Below, piece after piece: positions 9,192 to 18,601 of a stretch of 64,000 nt of DNA. The notes beneath the pieces are model-generated. The model worked only from the letters and a program-made list of their open reading frames with translations, was not told where the DNA came from and did not search any database. Source of the DNA: JBMDXB01 sp048594975 (GTDB lineage Bacteria > Acidobacteriota > Vicinamibacteria > Vicinamibacterales > 2-12-FULL-66-21); NCBI GenBank assembly GCA_048594975.1, contig JBMDXQ010000025.1, positions 62,001-126,000 of the forward strand, written 5' to 3'. Positions within the stretch are counted from its first letter, which is position 1. Every line of letters starts with the position of its first letter. A program made the position numbers and the translations under genes.

Positions 9192-10745
9192 ATGCATGCC
9201 CGCTGGTTCGTCGCGCTTGCCGCGTGCGCCGTGTGTCAGCCGTCAACGGCAACGGCGCAGCCGCCGGTCAAGGTCGAAGGTGGTCTGGTCCAGGGCACCG
9301 CCGACGGCGGCCTGGCGGTCTACAAGGGCATCCCGTTTGCGGCGCCACCGGCCGGCGACCTCCGCTGGAAGGCGCCGCAGCCGCTGACGGCGTGGCCGGG
9401 CACACGGCCTGCCGACAAGTACGCACCGGCGTGCGTGCAGTCGATGGGCACGCCGCCGCCGAGCGGGACGAGCGAGGACTGCCTCTACCTGAACATCTGG
9501 ACGCCCGCGAAGTCGGCCGGTGAGAAGCTGCCGGTGCTCGTCTGGATTTACGGCGGTGGCTTCAACGGTGGCGCCACCTCGTACCCGGTGCACGACGGCG
9601 CGAAGCTGGCGAAGCGCGGCGTCGTCCTCGTGAGCCTCGCCTATCGGGTGGGGGTGCTCGGGTTCTTCGCCCACCCCGAGTTGAGCGCGGAGTCGCCGCA
9701 GCGCGTCTCGGGCAACTACGGCTTGCTCGACATGATCGCCGGCCTGCAGTGGATCTCGCGCAACATTGCGGCGTTCGGCGGCGATCCGGGGCGGGTCACG
9801 ATCGTCGGCGAGTCCGCGGGCGGCATCGCGGTGAGCATGTTGTGCGCGTCACCCATGGCGAGAGGCCTCTTCCACGGCGCGATCTCGCAGAGCGGCGGCT
9901 CCTTCGGGCCGAGCCGCAAGGACCCGCAGCCCGGGGAGAACATGCGCCTGCTCGCCGACGCGGAAGCGTCAGGCGTCGAGTTCGCGAAGGCGGCCGGGAC
10001 GAGTTCGATCAAGGAACTGCGCGCGCTCGCGCCCGAGAAGCTGCTCGAGGCGCGGCGTGGCCAGCGCGGGATGGCGTGGCCGATCGTCGACGGCCGGGTG
10101 ATTCCGGGCGACCAGTACACGCTCTACGAGGCGGGACGCTTCAACGACACGCCGATCTTGGTCGGGTACAACTCCGACGAGGGCTTGAGCTTCACGCGGG
10201 TCAAGACGGCCGATGAGTATGCGGCTGCGGTGCCCGTGCGGTATGGTCCGTTTGCCGACCGCCTGCTCGCGGCGTATCCCACCGCGGGTGACCGCGTCAC
10301 CAAGACGGCTCGCGACCTGGCGCGGGACTCGGCCTTCGGCTGGCACACGTGGTCGTGGGCGCGGCTCCAGTCCGCGCGCGGCAAGGGCCAGGCGTTCCTC
10401 TATTACTTCGATCAGCATCCGCCACGGGGGCCCGGCACGCCCGAAGCCGATCACGGAGCCCCGCACGGGGTCGACGTCCCATACGTGTTCGAGAACCTGG
10501 AGGGCTCACCGGCCGCGGCGGACCGCCACATCTCGGAGACCATGGCGACCTACTGGACGAACTTCGCGAAGCGCGGCGATCCAAATGGCGACGGCGTGCC
10601 CGCGTGGCCGGCGTTCAGCGACGGCAATCCCGTGGTGATGCATCTCGGACCGACGGCGAGGACGGGGCCCGTGCCGAGCGCGGACTCTCTGAAGGTGCTG
10701 GACCAGTACTTCGCATGGCGGCGGACCGCCGACGGCGCGCGCTGA
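9192..10745 (+). CDS. Secreted type-B carboxylesterase
   Basis: A 517-residue carboxylesterase/lipase type B with a signal peptide ending in TATAQ. Diagnostic motifs are AYKGIPFAAPP-like YKGIPFAAPPAGDLRWK at the N-terminus, the disulfide region EDCLYLNIWTP, the oxyanion loop VWIYGGGFNGG and the nucleophile elbow FGGDPGRVTIVGESAGG with Ser208. A histidine in the HGVDVPYVF segment probably completes the triad. It hydrolyses carboxylic esters, and the operon context points to plant-derived esters rather than lipids. It begins 16 bases after the upstream esterase and is followed by the GH43 gene after 38 bases, all in one direction. Confidence 0.93.
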   Translation: MHARWFVALAACAVCQPSTATAQPPVKVEGGLVQGTADGGLAVYKGIPFAAPPAGDLRWKAPQPLTAWPGTRPADKYAPACVQSMGTPPPSGTSEDCLYLNIWTPAKSAGEKLPVLVWIYGGGFNGGATSYPVHDGAKLAKRGVVLVSLAYRVGVLGFFAHPELSAESPQRVSGNYGLLDMIAGLQWISRNIAAFGGDPGRVTIVGESAGGIAVSMLCASPMARGLFHGAISQSGGSFGPSRKDPQPGENMRLLADAEASGVEFAKAAGTSSIKELRALAPEKLLEARRGQRGMAWPIVDGRVIPGDQYTLYEAGRFNDTPILVGYNSDEGLSFTRVKTADEYAAAVPVRYGPFADRLLAAYPTAGDRVTKTARDLARDSAFGWHTWSWARLQSARGKGQAFLYYFDQHPPRGPGTPEADHGAPHGVDVPYVFENLEGSPAAADRHISETMATYWTNFAKRGDPNGDGVPAWPAFSDGNPVVMHLGPTARTGPVPSADSLKVLDQYFAWRRTADGAR

Positions 10746-10783
10746 GAAGCGACCTCGGCATCGATGAACACACAGGAGAAATC

Positions 10784-11938
10784 GTGAAGACCTCGTTTCG
10801 ACTACTGGCCGCGTGTGTCGTTGCCACATTGGTTACCTGGACGCCGGAACCCCTGGCGGCGCAGGTGCACACGCGAGTGAAGAACCCGGCTACTCCCGGC
10901 GAACAGGCCCCTCCTGCCGATCCCGGACAGAACAACTTCGGCGGGCCGATTCCCGTCCCTGGACGCGGCGGGCAGAAGCCGACCGCCCCGCCACGACGCC
11001 CGGAACCGAAGTTCGGGACGGTCTCGCTCGACGAACTTTCGATGAGCGATCCGTTCATCTTCCCCGACGAGAAGTCGCGGACCTACTACTTGATGGGCAG
11101 CGGCGGGCGTCTCTACAAGAGCCAGGACCTGAAGATGTGGACGGGCCCGTACTCCGTCATCGATCTCAAGGGCACGTGGATGGACGGCCGCTTCGTGGCG
11201 GCGCCCGAGATCCATCACATCGGGGACAAGTACTATCTCGCCGGCACGTGGAACGATCACAACCACCTGATCGAGAACATCCCGCGCCGGTACAACGTGC
11301 CGACCAACCAGACGCAGATCCTGGTGGCCGACTCGCCGGACGGGCCCTTCAAGCCGCTCGTGCCCGAGTACGACTTCTGCCTGGGGCCTGGCGACTGGGA
11401 CATCATCGACGGGACCCTCTACCAGGAAGAGGGCACGACGTACATGGTCTTCGTCCACGAGTGGACCCAGATCATCGACGGCACCATGGACTACATGCCC
11501 CTCTCGAAGGACCTGACCCGCCGGACCGCCGAGCCGACGACGATCTTTCGCGCCAGCGAGGCGCCGTGGTCGAAGGAGATGAACAGCATCGGCGAGGCCA
11601 CCTTCGGCCGGAAGATGCCGGGGTGGGTGACCGATGGACCGCAGCTGTTCAGGACGCAGACGGGCAAACTGGGGATGTTGTGGTCGAGTTGGGGTGAGCA
11701 CCGTTATGCGCAGGGTGTCGCCTATTCCACGTCGGGCAGCATCAAGGGGCCGTGGGTCCAGGAGAAGGACGCGCTCAAGGGCGACAACTCCGGGCACGGC
11801 ATGCTCTTCAGGACGTTCGACGGGAAGCTGCTCTTCATCCTCCATCACGCCGACGTCAAGGGTCCTCGCAAGCCCCAGATCTGGAACGTGGACGACTCGG
11901 GCGACAAGCTGGTGCTCGAGGATCGGTACAGCTTCTGA
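10784..11938 (+). CDS. Secreted GH43-family glycoside hydrolase
   Basis: A 384-residue exported five-bladed beta-propeller enzyme of the arabinanase/xylosidase type. The GTG at 10784 is the start because AGGAGA lies just upstream and a signal peptide follows immediately (LLAACVVATLVTW). After a proline-rich linker, the propeller begins with SDPFIFPDE, which supplies the usual catalytic-base aspartate. The APEIHHIGDKYYLAGTW block and VTDGPQLFRTQTGKLGML block match the other conserved GH43 positions. It should release arabinose or xylose units from hemicellulose or pectin side chains, which fits the two esterases before it. The exact subfamily and substrate cannot be read from the sequence alone. 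Confidence 0.85.
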   Translation: MKTSFRLLAACVVATLVTWTPEPLAAQVHTRVKNPATPGEQAPPADPGQNNFGGPIPVPGRGGQKPTAPPRRPEPKFGTVSLDELSMSDPFIFPDEKSRTYYLMGSGGRLYKSQDLKMWTGPYSVIDLKGTWMDGRFVAAPEIHHIGDKYYLAGTWNDHNHLIENIPRRYNVPTNQTQILVADSPDGPFKPLVPEYDFCLGPGDWDIIDGTLYQEEGTTYMVFVHEWTQIIDGTMDYMPLSKDLTRRTAEPTTIFRASEAPWSKEMNSIGEATFGRKMPGWVTDGPQLFRTQTGKLGMLWSSWGEHRYAQGVAYSTSGSIKGPWVQEKDALKGDNSGHGMLFRTFDGKLLFILHHADVKGPRKPQIWNVDDSGDKLVLEDRYSF

Positions 11939-12269
11939 GCCGCAGTTCGACGTCCGGGTCGGCGTGGCCGGCCTGCGCGCACGCTCACCGACTGCGACGG
12001 TGGGACGAGGGGTTGCGTCGCGCCGACTCTTCGGGCCATGCCGTGCCGAGTCCGAAGCCCGTGTCCGACACCTCTGTACTCGCGGTACTCCACCGCCGCC
12101 TGTTATGGTCGGCGTCGCTGAACCGTGCCTACCGCTGGACGAGCGTGGATAGGTTGCGATCGCGCCAGACGGCCTCGGCGGTGTCATACAAGACGATGAG
12201 GCGGCCTGAACCGAGGCTACGAAACGCCACCGCACTGGCACGGCTGCCCGCGACGACCGTCACGCTGCT
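11939..12269. other. No supported gene; left flank of the decayed island
   Basis: No frame on either strand has convincing coding character here. The right part may contain the unrecognisable 5' end of the recombinase pseudogene that becomes readable from about 12270. Confidence 0.4.
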
Positions 12270-12804
12270 GGGTTGCGCCGTTGGCCTCGTCGCGGCCCGC
12301 GGCTGGACAGCCGTCGAGTACGTCGACCACGCCGTATCCGGCGCGAAGGACCGCCGCCCCGCCCTCGACCGGCTCGTCGCCGATGTGCGCCGCCATCTGC
12401 TCCAAGGTGTTGTCTGCTGGCGCCTCGATCGGCTCGGTCGCAACCTGCGGCACCTTGTGATGCTGCTCGACGACTGGCAGGCGCGCGTGTTTTCTTTTGC
12501 ACGATGTCGGAAGGCATTGACACGAGCACGGCGGCCGGCCGGCTGGTCGCCGGCGTCCTCGGCTCGATCGCAGAGTTCGAGCGCGCTCGCATTCAGGAGC
12601 GCATCATGGCGGGCTTGGCGCGGGCCAGGGCGCAGGGTAAACGCATCGGACGGCCACGGGCCACCTCTCTCCCCGCGACCGCCTGCAGGCCTCACAGTGC
12701 GTGAGGCGGCGACCGCATGGGGCGTGTCGAAGTCGACGCCGGTGCGGCGGCTGCGAACGGGTGCTGCTCCTGACGTGGTGCAGCACTCGTCGGTCGCCGG
12801 ATAG
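12270..12804 (+). pseudogene. Frameshifted serine recombinase (resolvase/invertase family)
   Basis: Pieces of a small serine recombinase appear in two frames. The first gives ARGWTAVEYVDHAVSGAKD and RRHLLQGVVCWRLDRLGRNL, the E-helix region of the catalytic domain. After a frame change near 12490 the second frame gives AAGRLVAGVLGSIAEFERAR and RIMAGLARARAQGKRIGRP. The reading then returns to the first frame for a helix-turn-helix LTVREAATAWGVSKSTPVRR. The N-terminal RVST active-site motif is not readable. It once catalysed site-specific DNA exchange and now marks the left side of an accessory region, but it cannot be functional as written. Confidence 0.75.
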
Positions 12805-12830
12805 CCTGGTCCCTACGCTCTACTGCGCTA

Positions 12831-13499
12831 TCAGCGAAGAACCGTCGGCGGTGGATCGGCCAATGCCATCGCGAAGGCATCAACCGAATCGTACTCCTTC
12901 AACTGAAAGCCGCGTTGATCCGGCAAAGGCACGACGCGGCCTCCACGGACCGCAAATACTCCGAACGGCACCCAAGTCTTGGTCTCCGCAGCAAGAAAAG
13001 CAGACACGATGATGTGCTGGCCGACCTGAAGATTCGGAAATCCTGATGTCGCCGTAGCCACGCCGCCTTCGAGGACCACCCTGCCATGCGTGGGTCTACG
13101 TAAGCGGACGCGCAGCGTTGTTGTCACCGCCGGCCGCGGTGCTGACCCATCACCGACAAGTGGCGATGCGTCCGCCTGACCCGGTGTTGAGCGCGAGGCG
13201 TGTTGCGACGGTAGGCGGAACATACGAATCACGTCCACGACGAAATCCGTGTAGATATCGTCTTCCGCTGGGGTCAGCGAACTCTCCGCCGAGGCCACGG
13301 TTCCTTCGACGGTGAGCTGCGTATGCAGGACGATCTCCTTCAGTCCAATGGGTGGACCACAGGCAATCAGGAAGATGCTGGCGCGCCCGTGCTCACGAAC
13401 ATGCTCGCGTAGCGACCATCCTGTCTGCGTCGCGGTGAGCGGCGCGGCCACGCAAGTCACTGACACTGCGAGCACCGACAGGGCGGAGGGGGAACTCAT
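12831..13499 (-). CDS. Hypothetical exported protein
   Basis: A 222-residue protein starting at the ATG at 13499 with a signal-peptide-like N-terminus (SPSALSVLAVSVTCVAAPLTA). The mature sequence contains CGPPIGLKEIVLHTQLTVEG, a glutamate- and aspartate-rich stretch, then VGQHIIVSAFLAAETKTW and a C-terminal RGFQLKEYDSVDAFAMAL segment. The layout (a short beta-rich protein with a HIIVSAF strand) resembles secreted proteins of unknown role rather than any enzyme. Composition is less G+C-biased than in the flanking core genes, consistent with its place in an accessory region. No family was recognised. Confidence 0.6.
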   Translation of the reverse strand: MSSPSALSVLAVSVTCVAAPLTATQTGWSLREHVREHGRASIFLIACGPPIGLKEIVLHTQLTVEGTVASAESSLTPAEDDIYTDFVVDVIRMFRLPSQHASRSTPGQADASPLVGDGSAPRPAVTTTLRVRLRRPTHGRVVLEGGVATATSGFPNLQVGQHIIVSAFLAAETKTWVPFGVFAVRGGRVVPLPDQRGFQLKEYDSVDAFAMALADPPPTVLR

Positions 13500-13911
13500 C
13501 GAACGAATGTCGGTCTGAGCTGTCGCTCCTGTCAACGGCCAATTCCGTAATTGCATGGTCCTGCAGCCCAGGCGTCCGAGCAGCGCATCGGACGGGACAA
13601 CCCCTGCTCGACGAACGCGTCGCCTTCGCCTGGATTTGGGCCGGGATTGACTGGACGGCCAGACCGCCGCGCCGCCGGGACAACCAACTGATTTCGGATC
13701 ATGGGGCCATGTCGTCGTTGCCCCATCCGCGGATGCCTGTCTGTTCGACTCAGTCCCATCAAAGGACGTTGCCGACTACGCCCACCGCTGACTACTTGCT
13801 GTCAGGCGGATCGAAAGCGACGTCATCAGACGCTGCGGCGACATATTCGTAATGCAGTTGACCCTGCAGTCGGAGGAGTAGCTCCGTGCGCTCACACCCT
13901 GAGAATCCGTG
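13500..13911. other. No supported gene
   Basis: Bases between the exported protein and the TIR-TPR pseudogene show only short frames with no start signal, motif or protein-like composition. The G+C content is visibly lower than in the core regions. Confidence 0.45.
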
Positions 13912-15514
13912 TCACCTGCCCGTCTGGTCGGACGGCGATGTCAATCGACCGTCGAACCATTCGATCCAGTCTTGGGCTGGCGCCAGCCGCCCTTGACGTT
14001 TGGGTCGTGTGAGGATTTCGCGTCCGCGCAGGAGCCAGTCGCGCTGGTCGTCTACGGTCTGCACGTGTCCCAGCCTTCCAAGATTCGCACAGGATACGGC
14101 TAGGTCGCATTGCCACTGGGTGTTCGCCGGGTCGCGCGCGGCCAGCGCCTCGGCGATCGCGAGCCCCTGGCGATAGGCCGCCAGCGCGCCCGCGCCGTCC
14201 TCCTGCGCGACCAGCACGTCCCCGATCTTGTTCTGACAGACCGAGAGATCGCATTGCCACTGGGTGTTCGCCGGGTCGCGCGCGGCCAGCGCCTCGGCGA
14301 TCGCGAGCCCCTGGCGATAGGCCGCCAGCGCGCCCGCGCCGTCCCCCTGCGCGACCAGCACGTCCCCGATCTTGTTCTGACAGATCGAGAGGTCGCGCTG
14401 CGCGCCAGCATCGTCCACAGCCTCCCGCGCCCGCCGCCGCGCGATCAGCATGGCCTGTTCGTACCAACCCTGTGCGCGAAACACACCTTCTCGCAGCAGC
14501 GCGACATCTCCGAGCCCAACGTGTGCGGCCATTTCCTCCCAAGCATCCCCGCGGTCCTTGGCACGGTGTAACGCTTGCGCACAGGCGTCGGATGCGTCGC
14601 CGCTCTCCCCCAGCGTGAGATAGGCGGTGCCGAGCAACCGCCAAGTTTCAGGATCTTCGGCGTCGAGTGCCGCCGCCCGGCGATAGTAGGCGACAGCCTT
14701 GCACACGTCGCTGACAAGCGACAGGTTCGCAATATTGCGCGCGGCGTGAGCCGCCTCTCGTCCGGCCTCCGCGGCGAGGGCAGCGGCCGATTGGGCGACG
14801 CTGCTCTGCGCCTCCAGCACCTTCTCGAACTCCGCCTCCGCCTTGACGCTGTCGCCATGAGCCAGTGCCGATAGTGCCTCTTTCAGGTCGTTTGCGTTGT
14901 CGGTGCCTGCGATCCGGTTGACTAGTTCGCGGACCGTCCCTACAAGACCGCGGATTTGGTTCGCCTGCAATCCCTTGTCGGGTCTCCAAATCCCGTATCC
15001 GCGCTTCTGCCCGCGCGCTCTCGACCAGCAGCGTGTCGAAGTCCGCTCCCGCATCCAGCCCGGTTTGCGCCGACACCTCAGCACGGAGCCGCCGTACGTC
15101 GTCCTCCCACCCTTCATCGGTGAGCGAAAAGGCGTTCCACTCCAGCAGGTCCCGTAACTCTTGCGGGAGAGCGTCTCTCTTCGGGACCTGTGCCCCCTCC
15201 ACGAGGATCGGCATCAGGACAAGATCGCTATCGCTGCGCTGGAGCGCCGTGAGCAGCTCATAACGCAGCACGTCGTCCGGGTCGAACAGACGCGGCCGGT
15301 TGATCTCACTTAGCCAGCGAGGACCAATGATCGCCAAACAGATGCCCGAGCGACCCAGCGCCTCCTCAATGCGGGCGCGCCACCTGCCCGCGCCTATGCT
15401 CGCGACATCACGAAAGACCTGATCACGCCCGAACGCGATTCGCAACCAGTCGTACAAGCGGCCCGAAGCACTCAGGGAGTCGTCCCGCCGGTAGCTGATG
15501 AAGATTCCTACCAT
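13912..15514 (-). pseudogene. TIR-domain protein with TPR repeats, one frameshift
   Basis: The minus strand from the ATG at 15514 starts with a classical TIR domain: MVGIFISYRRDDSLSASGRL, then GICLAIIGPRWLSEI and a YE pair in DDVLRYELLTAL, where Glu86 sits at the position of the catalytic glutamate of NADase-type TIRs. After about 180 codons, near 14975-14990, the sense passes into another frame (a run of three G residues lies there). It continues through a helical linker (IRGLVGTVRELVNRI) into TPR repeats ending at 13912. Such proteins are signalling or defence effectors whose TPRs sense a partner. One base restores a protein of roughly 530 residues, so this could be a recent mutation, a sequencing error or programmed slippage. 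Confidence 0.7.
14102..14389 (-). repeat. Tandem 144-bp repeat encoding one TPR unit, two copies
   Basis: Bases 14102-14245 and 14246-14389 are almost identical; only a handful of positions differ. Each unit encodes 48 residues of the TIR-TPR protein, centred on CQNKIGDVLVAQ, then GALAAYRQGLAIAEALAARD and PANTQWQCDL. The near identity at DNA level shows recent duplication, as in repeat arrays that expand and contract. A third, diverged unit start follows on the C-terminal side (DLAVSCANLGRL). Confidence 0.9.
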
Positions 15515-15894
15515 ACGGTTCTCTGTTTCGACCGTTTCGCACGAACACCCTACATCAGGTTCCGTTCATCCAGTTGATCCCGCCGGGATCGAGGATTTCG
15601 CGCAGACGGTCGTCGTGCGCTACAGCATGGCGCCGATGTTTCCGCGCTGCGGCGGACGACCGCGATGCGCCCGCCCACACTACCAAACCACACCCCGGCG
15701 GGTCACATCCTGATCCGGCCGCCACCAGGCGCCCCGTTACTGGGTCCCACGACCGAGAGCACGAGGCGTAGCGGACGGTCTCGGTTGGCGGTCGCATGTC
15801 TATCCCGTCAGCGCACTTCCACGGCGGAGGAGCCGCGCGTCGGCGCCGTGTGTGCGTCGAAGTGCAGCTCGCAGTACCCTGACGGGCCGGAGCG
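15515..15894. other. No supported gene
   Basis: The region upstream of the TIR-TPR frame contains no frame with convincing coding character. It probably includes that gene's promoter, but no clear -35/-10 pair was identified. Confidence 0.4.
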
Positions 15895-16104
15895 TTACGT
15901 GAGCGAGTTCCAGTCTGGCGTTGCAGAAAGGATGGCGGTGAGCAGGGCGCCGTTCCAGCCGGCCAAGAACTCAGAGTGGGGAACGCCCATGTTGCCGATG
16001 TCGAAGAAGTTCACTCGGGGGCGGCGGTGCTTGAGGAGCAGCTTGATCTTCGCGATGAGCACCTGCGCCTCAGCCTCCAGCTCCTCGCGCTCCGCAGCCG
16101 TCAA
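15895..16104 (-). CDS. Possible small hypothetical protein
   Basis: A 69-codon frame with plausible composition: an N-terminal acidic helix (TAAEREELEAEAQVLIAKIK), then FFDIGNMGVPHSEFLAGWNG and a C-terminal LLTAILSATPDWNSLT. The only nearby initiator is a TTG at 16104; the frame stays open to a stop near 16141, which is also the end of the next fragment upstream. It may be a real small gene with a rare start or a decayed one. No family was recognised. Confidence 0.35.
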   Translation of the reverse strand: MTAAEREELEAEAQVLIAKIKLLLKHRRPRVNFFDIGNMGVPHSEFLAGWNGALLTAILSATPDWNSLT

Positions 16105-16140
16105 GGGGCGCGCGTTAGGTGCGTGATCCGCAGGGATCCA

Positions 16141-16500
16141 TCAGCGCCAGCCCTTCTCCTGCATCGCCGCCGTCCACCGCTCGGACGTGTCCAACACGTC
16201 GTCCTGACTGCGGCTCACCTGCGACTGGAGCAGCTCGGTACCCGCAGTGAGCCGCAGCTCCCAGCCGAGCGGATGGGTCTGGAGGACACAATGCGCCGTG
16301 TGCTTGCCCTTCTTCAGGACGAACACGTCGCCGACCACGAACGGCTCACCGTCCCAAGGGGGGCGTTCACGAACTGCACGGTGGCCGGAGTGTAGCACTG
16401 CCGTCCACGGATGGCAGGACTTGGGCGTCCGATTCGTCTTTCCCGCCACGACGAAGGACAACACGGGCGCCCGCCCGTTCCGCCACCCTGGCAGCCCCCC
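16141..16500 (-). pseudogene. C-terminal part of a hypothetical protein, 5' end unclear
   Basis: The last 115 or so codons before the TGA at 16141 look like a true protein: PWTAVLHSGHRAVRERPPWD, then GEPFVVGDVFVLKKGKHTA and HPLGWELRLTAGTELLQSQV, ending in AAMQEKGWR. Farther upstream the same frame turns into arginine/proline-rich noise without a clear start. I read it as a 5'-truncated or 5'-frameshifted gene. It has no recognised function and lies among other damaged genes of the island. Confidence 0.4.
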
Positions 16501-16872
16501 GGTGTGGATCCTGATCAGGCCCCGCCGCCCGCCCCCCTTCGATGAGGCTCCATGACGCGCGTGGCGCCCGCCGCTGCGGGACCACTGCGGCTTTCTTCGG
16601 CTTCGCAGCGGACGCCTGCGCGGAGACATTCGGCGCCGCGGCGCTCGGCCGCACCGTCCGCCCTGAACTGCCGCAGTCACCGCGACCCGTCGAGTGCCGT
16701 CGACTGGCTGCCCCTGTGCCCCACGTTGTCGTCGCGACCCTCTCCATCATCGCGCAGATGAGCATGGACTGAATGATGCCGCCGCCGCCTCGCGGCCTCG
16801 CTCGCGCGGCGATCCACGAGCTGCCCGTGACGGGCTTGACGCCGAACGGCATCGGGCGGTGTCAAATACTCG
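16501..16872. other. No supported gene
   Basis: Both strands have open frames here, but they are rich in arginine, alanine and proline, as expected for shadow frames in high-G+C DNA. Some minus-strand peptide (for example IIQSMLICAMMERVATTTWG) might be a decayed piece of the gene ending at 16141. I cannot support a feature. Confidence 0.35.
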
Positions 16873-17616
16873 GTGAAGCAGAACCGCCTTGGCATGTGCG
16901 TCACTGGCGTCTACGCCCTCACCGCCGGGTGCTCTGGCGCCGGGAGTGCGTCGGGGGGCATCGACATCCTCCAGGTTGACCAGCCTGATTGGTACGTTTG
17001 GTACCACTTCGCCCTCGTTGCCACGTTCCTGTATCTTCCGGTCGCGCCCCTACTGGCCCGCCGCGCGGCCGATATCAGGGTAGTGGCTGCACTGCCTTTG
17101 ATCGCTGGCACGACCCTCACTGTCTTCGGCCTCTTCAAGGGGCTCGAATTCTTGAGTGAGATCAGCCCTCATTTCGGTCGCGGCTCTGTCGCGGCATTCT
17201 TCGCGGAAACCATGTTTCCGTGGGGCATAGGCGCTGCTGCGTCAGCCGTGACGAGTCTCGCGACTGGCGCCGTCGCCAAGAATACGGATTCGCGCCCAGG
17301 CACTACGACGATTGGATCCATCGCGCTCGTGGTTTCAGCCGGCGCGGCCATCTGCACTGCTGGCCTCATGCTGTTCGTTTGGACCACCGTCGGCAAAAGC
17401 GCGTCTCTGTCTGCGTCGGCTGCCTGGATCCTGTTCGTGATCTCGCTTGTTGCGCTGAGCGCCGCGCCGGTCAGTGCTTTCCGGTTGCAGAGAGGGGTCA
17501 CGAGATCCGCCTCGTTGCGGTGGCTGTGGCTGTTCGCCGTCCTTTCTGCCACCGGCGCGGGGCTCGTGTTCCTCGTCGCCGAGAGGCTGACCAGGGTTGC
17601 GGAGGCGGGAGGCTGA
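16873..17616 (+). CDS. Hypothetical multi-pass membrane protein
   Basis: A 247-residue protein with about six hydrophobic helices, among them FALVATFLYLPVAPLLA, ALPLIAGTTLTVFGLF, IGSIALVVSAGAAICTAGLM, AWILFVISLVALSA and WLWLFAVLSATGAGLVFLV. The frame can start at the GTG at 16873 or at an ATG seven codons later; neither has a strong ribosome binding site. No transporter signature was found. It is flanked by damaged genes and has lower G+C than core genes, so it is probably island cargo. Together with the small membrane protein at 17839 it may form a pair, but they are 220 bases apart. Confidence 0.6.
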   Translation: MKQNRLGMCVTGVYALTAGCSGAGSASGGIDILQVDQPDWYVWYHFALVATFLYLPVAPLLARRAADIRVVAALPLIAGTTLTVFGLFKGLEFLSEISPHFGRGSVAAFFAETMFPWGIGAAASAVTSLATGAVAKNTDSRPGTTTIGSIALVVSAGAAICTAGLMLFVWTTVGKSASLSASAAWILFVISLVALSAAPVSAFRLQRGVTRSASLRWLWLFAVLSATGAGLVFLVAERLTRVAEAGG

Positions 17617-17838
17617 CCGTGCAGTCGTCGGCGGTTGCGGGTGGGGTGCCCTAGCGTCCGCTATCGCTGGCGCCGTCGTCAACGAACGCCTAGGGTGAGC
17701 TACGACTGATCGAGCACTCGACGCGTTTGTCGCACGATCCGCCGCACAGCGATGCCGCCCGTCCCCGGCACACAGACCACCGGCTCCGACGAGCAACCTG
17801 GTCGGCCCCGGCACCCGCCCACTTTGGGCTGAGGGGAC

Positions 17839-18102
17839 ATGCAGAAGAGAACAGCGCTGAGCGCGTCCTGCCTACTCGGCGCAATTCTGTGGCTAACCTC
17901 TAGCGTGAGCTTGGGATCCACGAGCCTGAATCATGACATCGCGCTGTGGAGAATGCCGTTTACTGATCGGGTCGTCCAAGTGCCACTCTGGGTGTGGTCG
18001 GTAGCCGTCTACGTTTGGCTGGCATCCCCGGTGACTGTTGCAGTCCTCTGGATTTGTGTGGCTGTGAGAAGCTGGAAACTGAGAACAACAGCGCGGGGGT
18101 GA
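17839..18102 (+). CDS. Small membrane protein, unknown function
   Basis: An 87-residue protein with a good ribosome binding site (GAGGGG four bases before the ATG). The N-terminal segment TALSASCLLGAILWLTSSVS resembles a signal anchor, and a second long hydrophobic stretch covers VPLWVWSVAVYVWLASPV onward to residue 78. It therefore probably spans the membrane twice, with a short basic tail (SWKLRTTARG). No family was recognised. Confidence 0.55.
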   Translation: MQKRTALSASCLLGAILWLTSSVSLGSTSLNHDIALWRMPFTDRVVQVPLWVWSVAVYVWLASPVTVAVLWICVAVRSWKLRTTARG

Positions 18103-18285
18103 CGGGTGGTCGGCCCGTCTGAGCGCCCTTGGCGGAGCGCCTGGCCGCTTTCTCGCCGGGCCGCGAGGCCCTCGGTCCGGCACCCAAACGCTCTTGCACC
18201 CAGGCCCTCCGGTATCAGCCGGATCACCTCGACCCACCCCGCCGTCCTACTGAGGCTCCACGTGTGACCAACGAACCATGAGGGA

Positions 18286-18540
18286 CTACTTCCTTGTGCT
18301 CGCGCTGCGACGGCGATCACCTTGGTCGCCGTGGCCGCTCTTCGTCGTCCGCTTCGCCGAGCGGCGGCGCCTGTCGACAGGCAAGCTGCGGCCCACATCG
18401 TCCATCTCCTTGAACCCGCCGCAGGCCGCTGCGTTTCGCGTACGTCTTGTTGCGGCCCGTGTCGATCAGCTCCCGCTTCGGCGTGCCGCCTTTGAGCGCC
18501 GAGGGCTTCCTTTCCGTTGTCGTTCTCGCTAACGTCGCCT
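18286..18540 (-). pseudogene. Frameshifted small conserved protein (RELIDTG...VGRSL type)
   Basis: The minus strand encodes KGGTPKRELIDTGRNKTYAK in one frame. After a frame change around 18425-18440 it encodes GGFKEMDDVGRSLPVDRRR and a lysine/arginine-rich tail ending at 18286. The combination of RELIDTG-x-x-K and FKE-x-DDVGRSL-x-x-DRR belongs to a widespread short basic bacterial protein of unknown function. Here it is interrupted, and no clean start codon is visible. It lies back to back with the DNA-ligase remnant. Confidence 0.55.
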
Positions 18541-18601
18541 CCCTGATGAGCTGTCCCCGGCCGCAGCTCGCGGAGGACATCGCGCACGCGTACGCGCGGA
18601 G

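Noticed and set aside
14102..14389. CRISPR-like direct repeats
   Set aside because: The two 144-bp units are contiguous, in frame and encode TPR sequence. There are no spacers.
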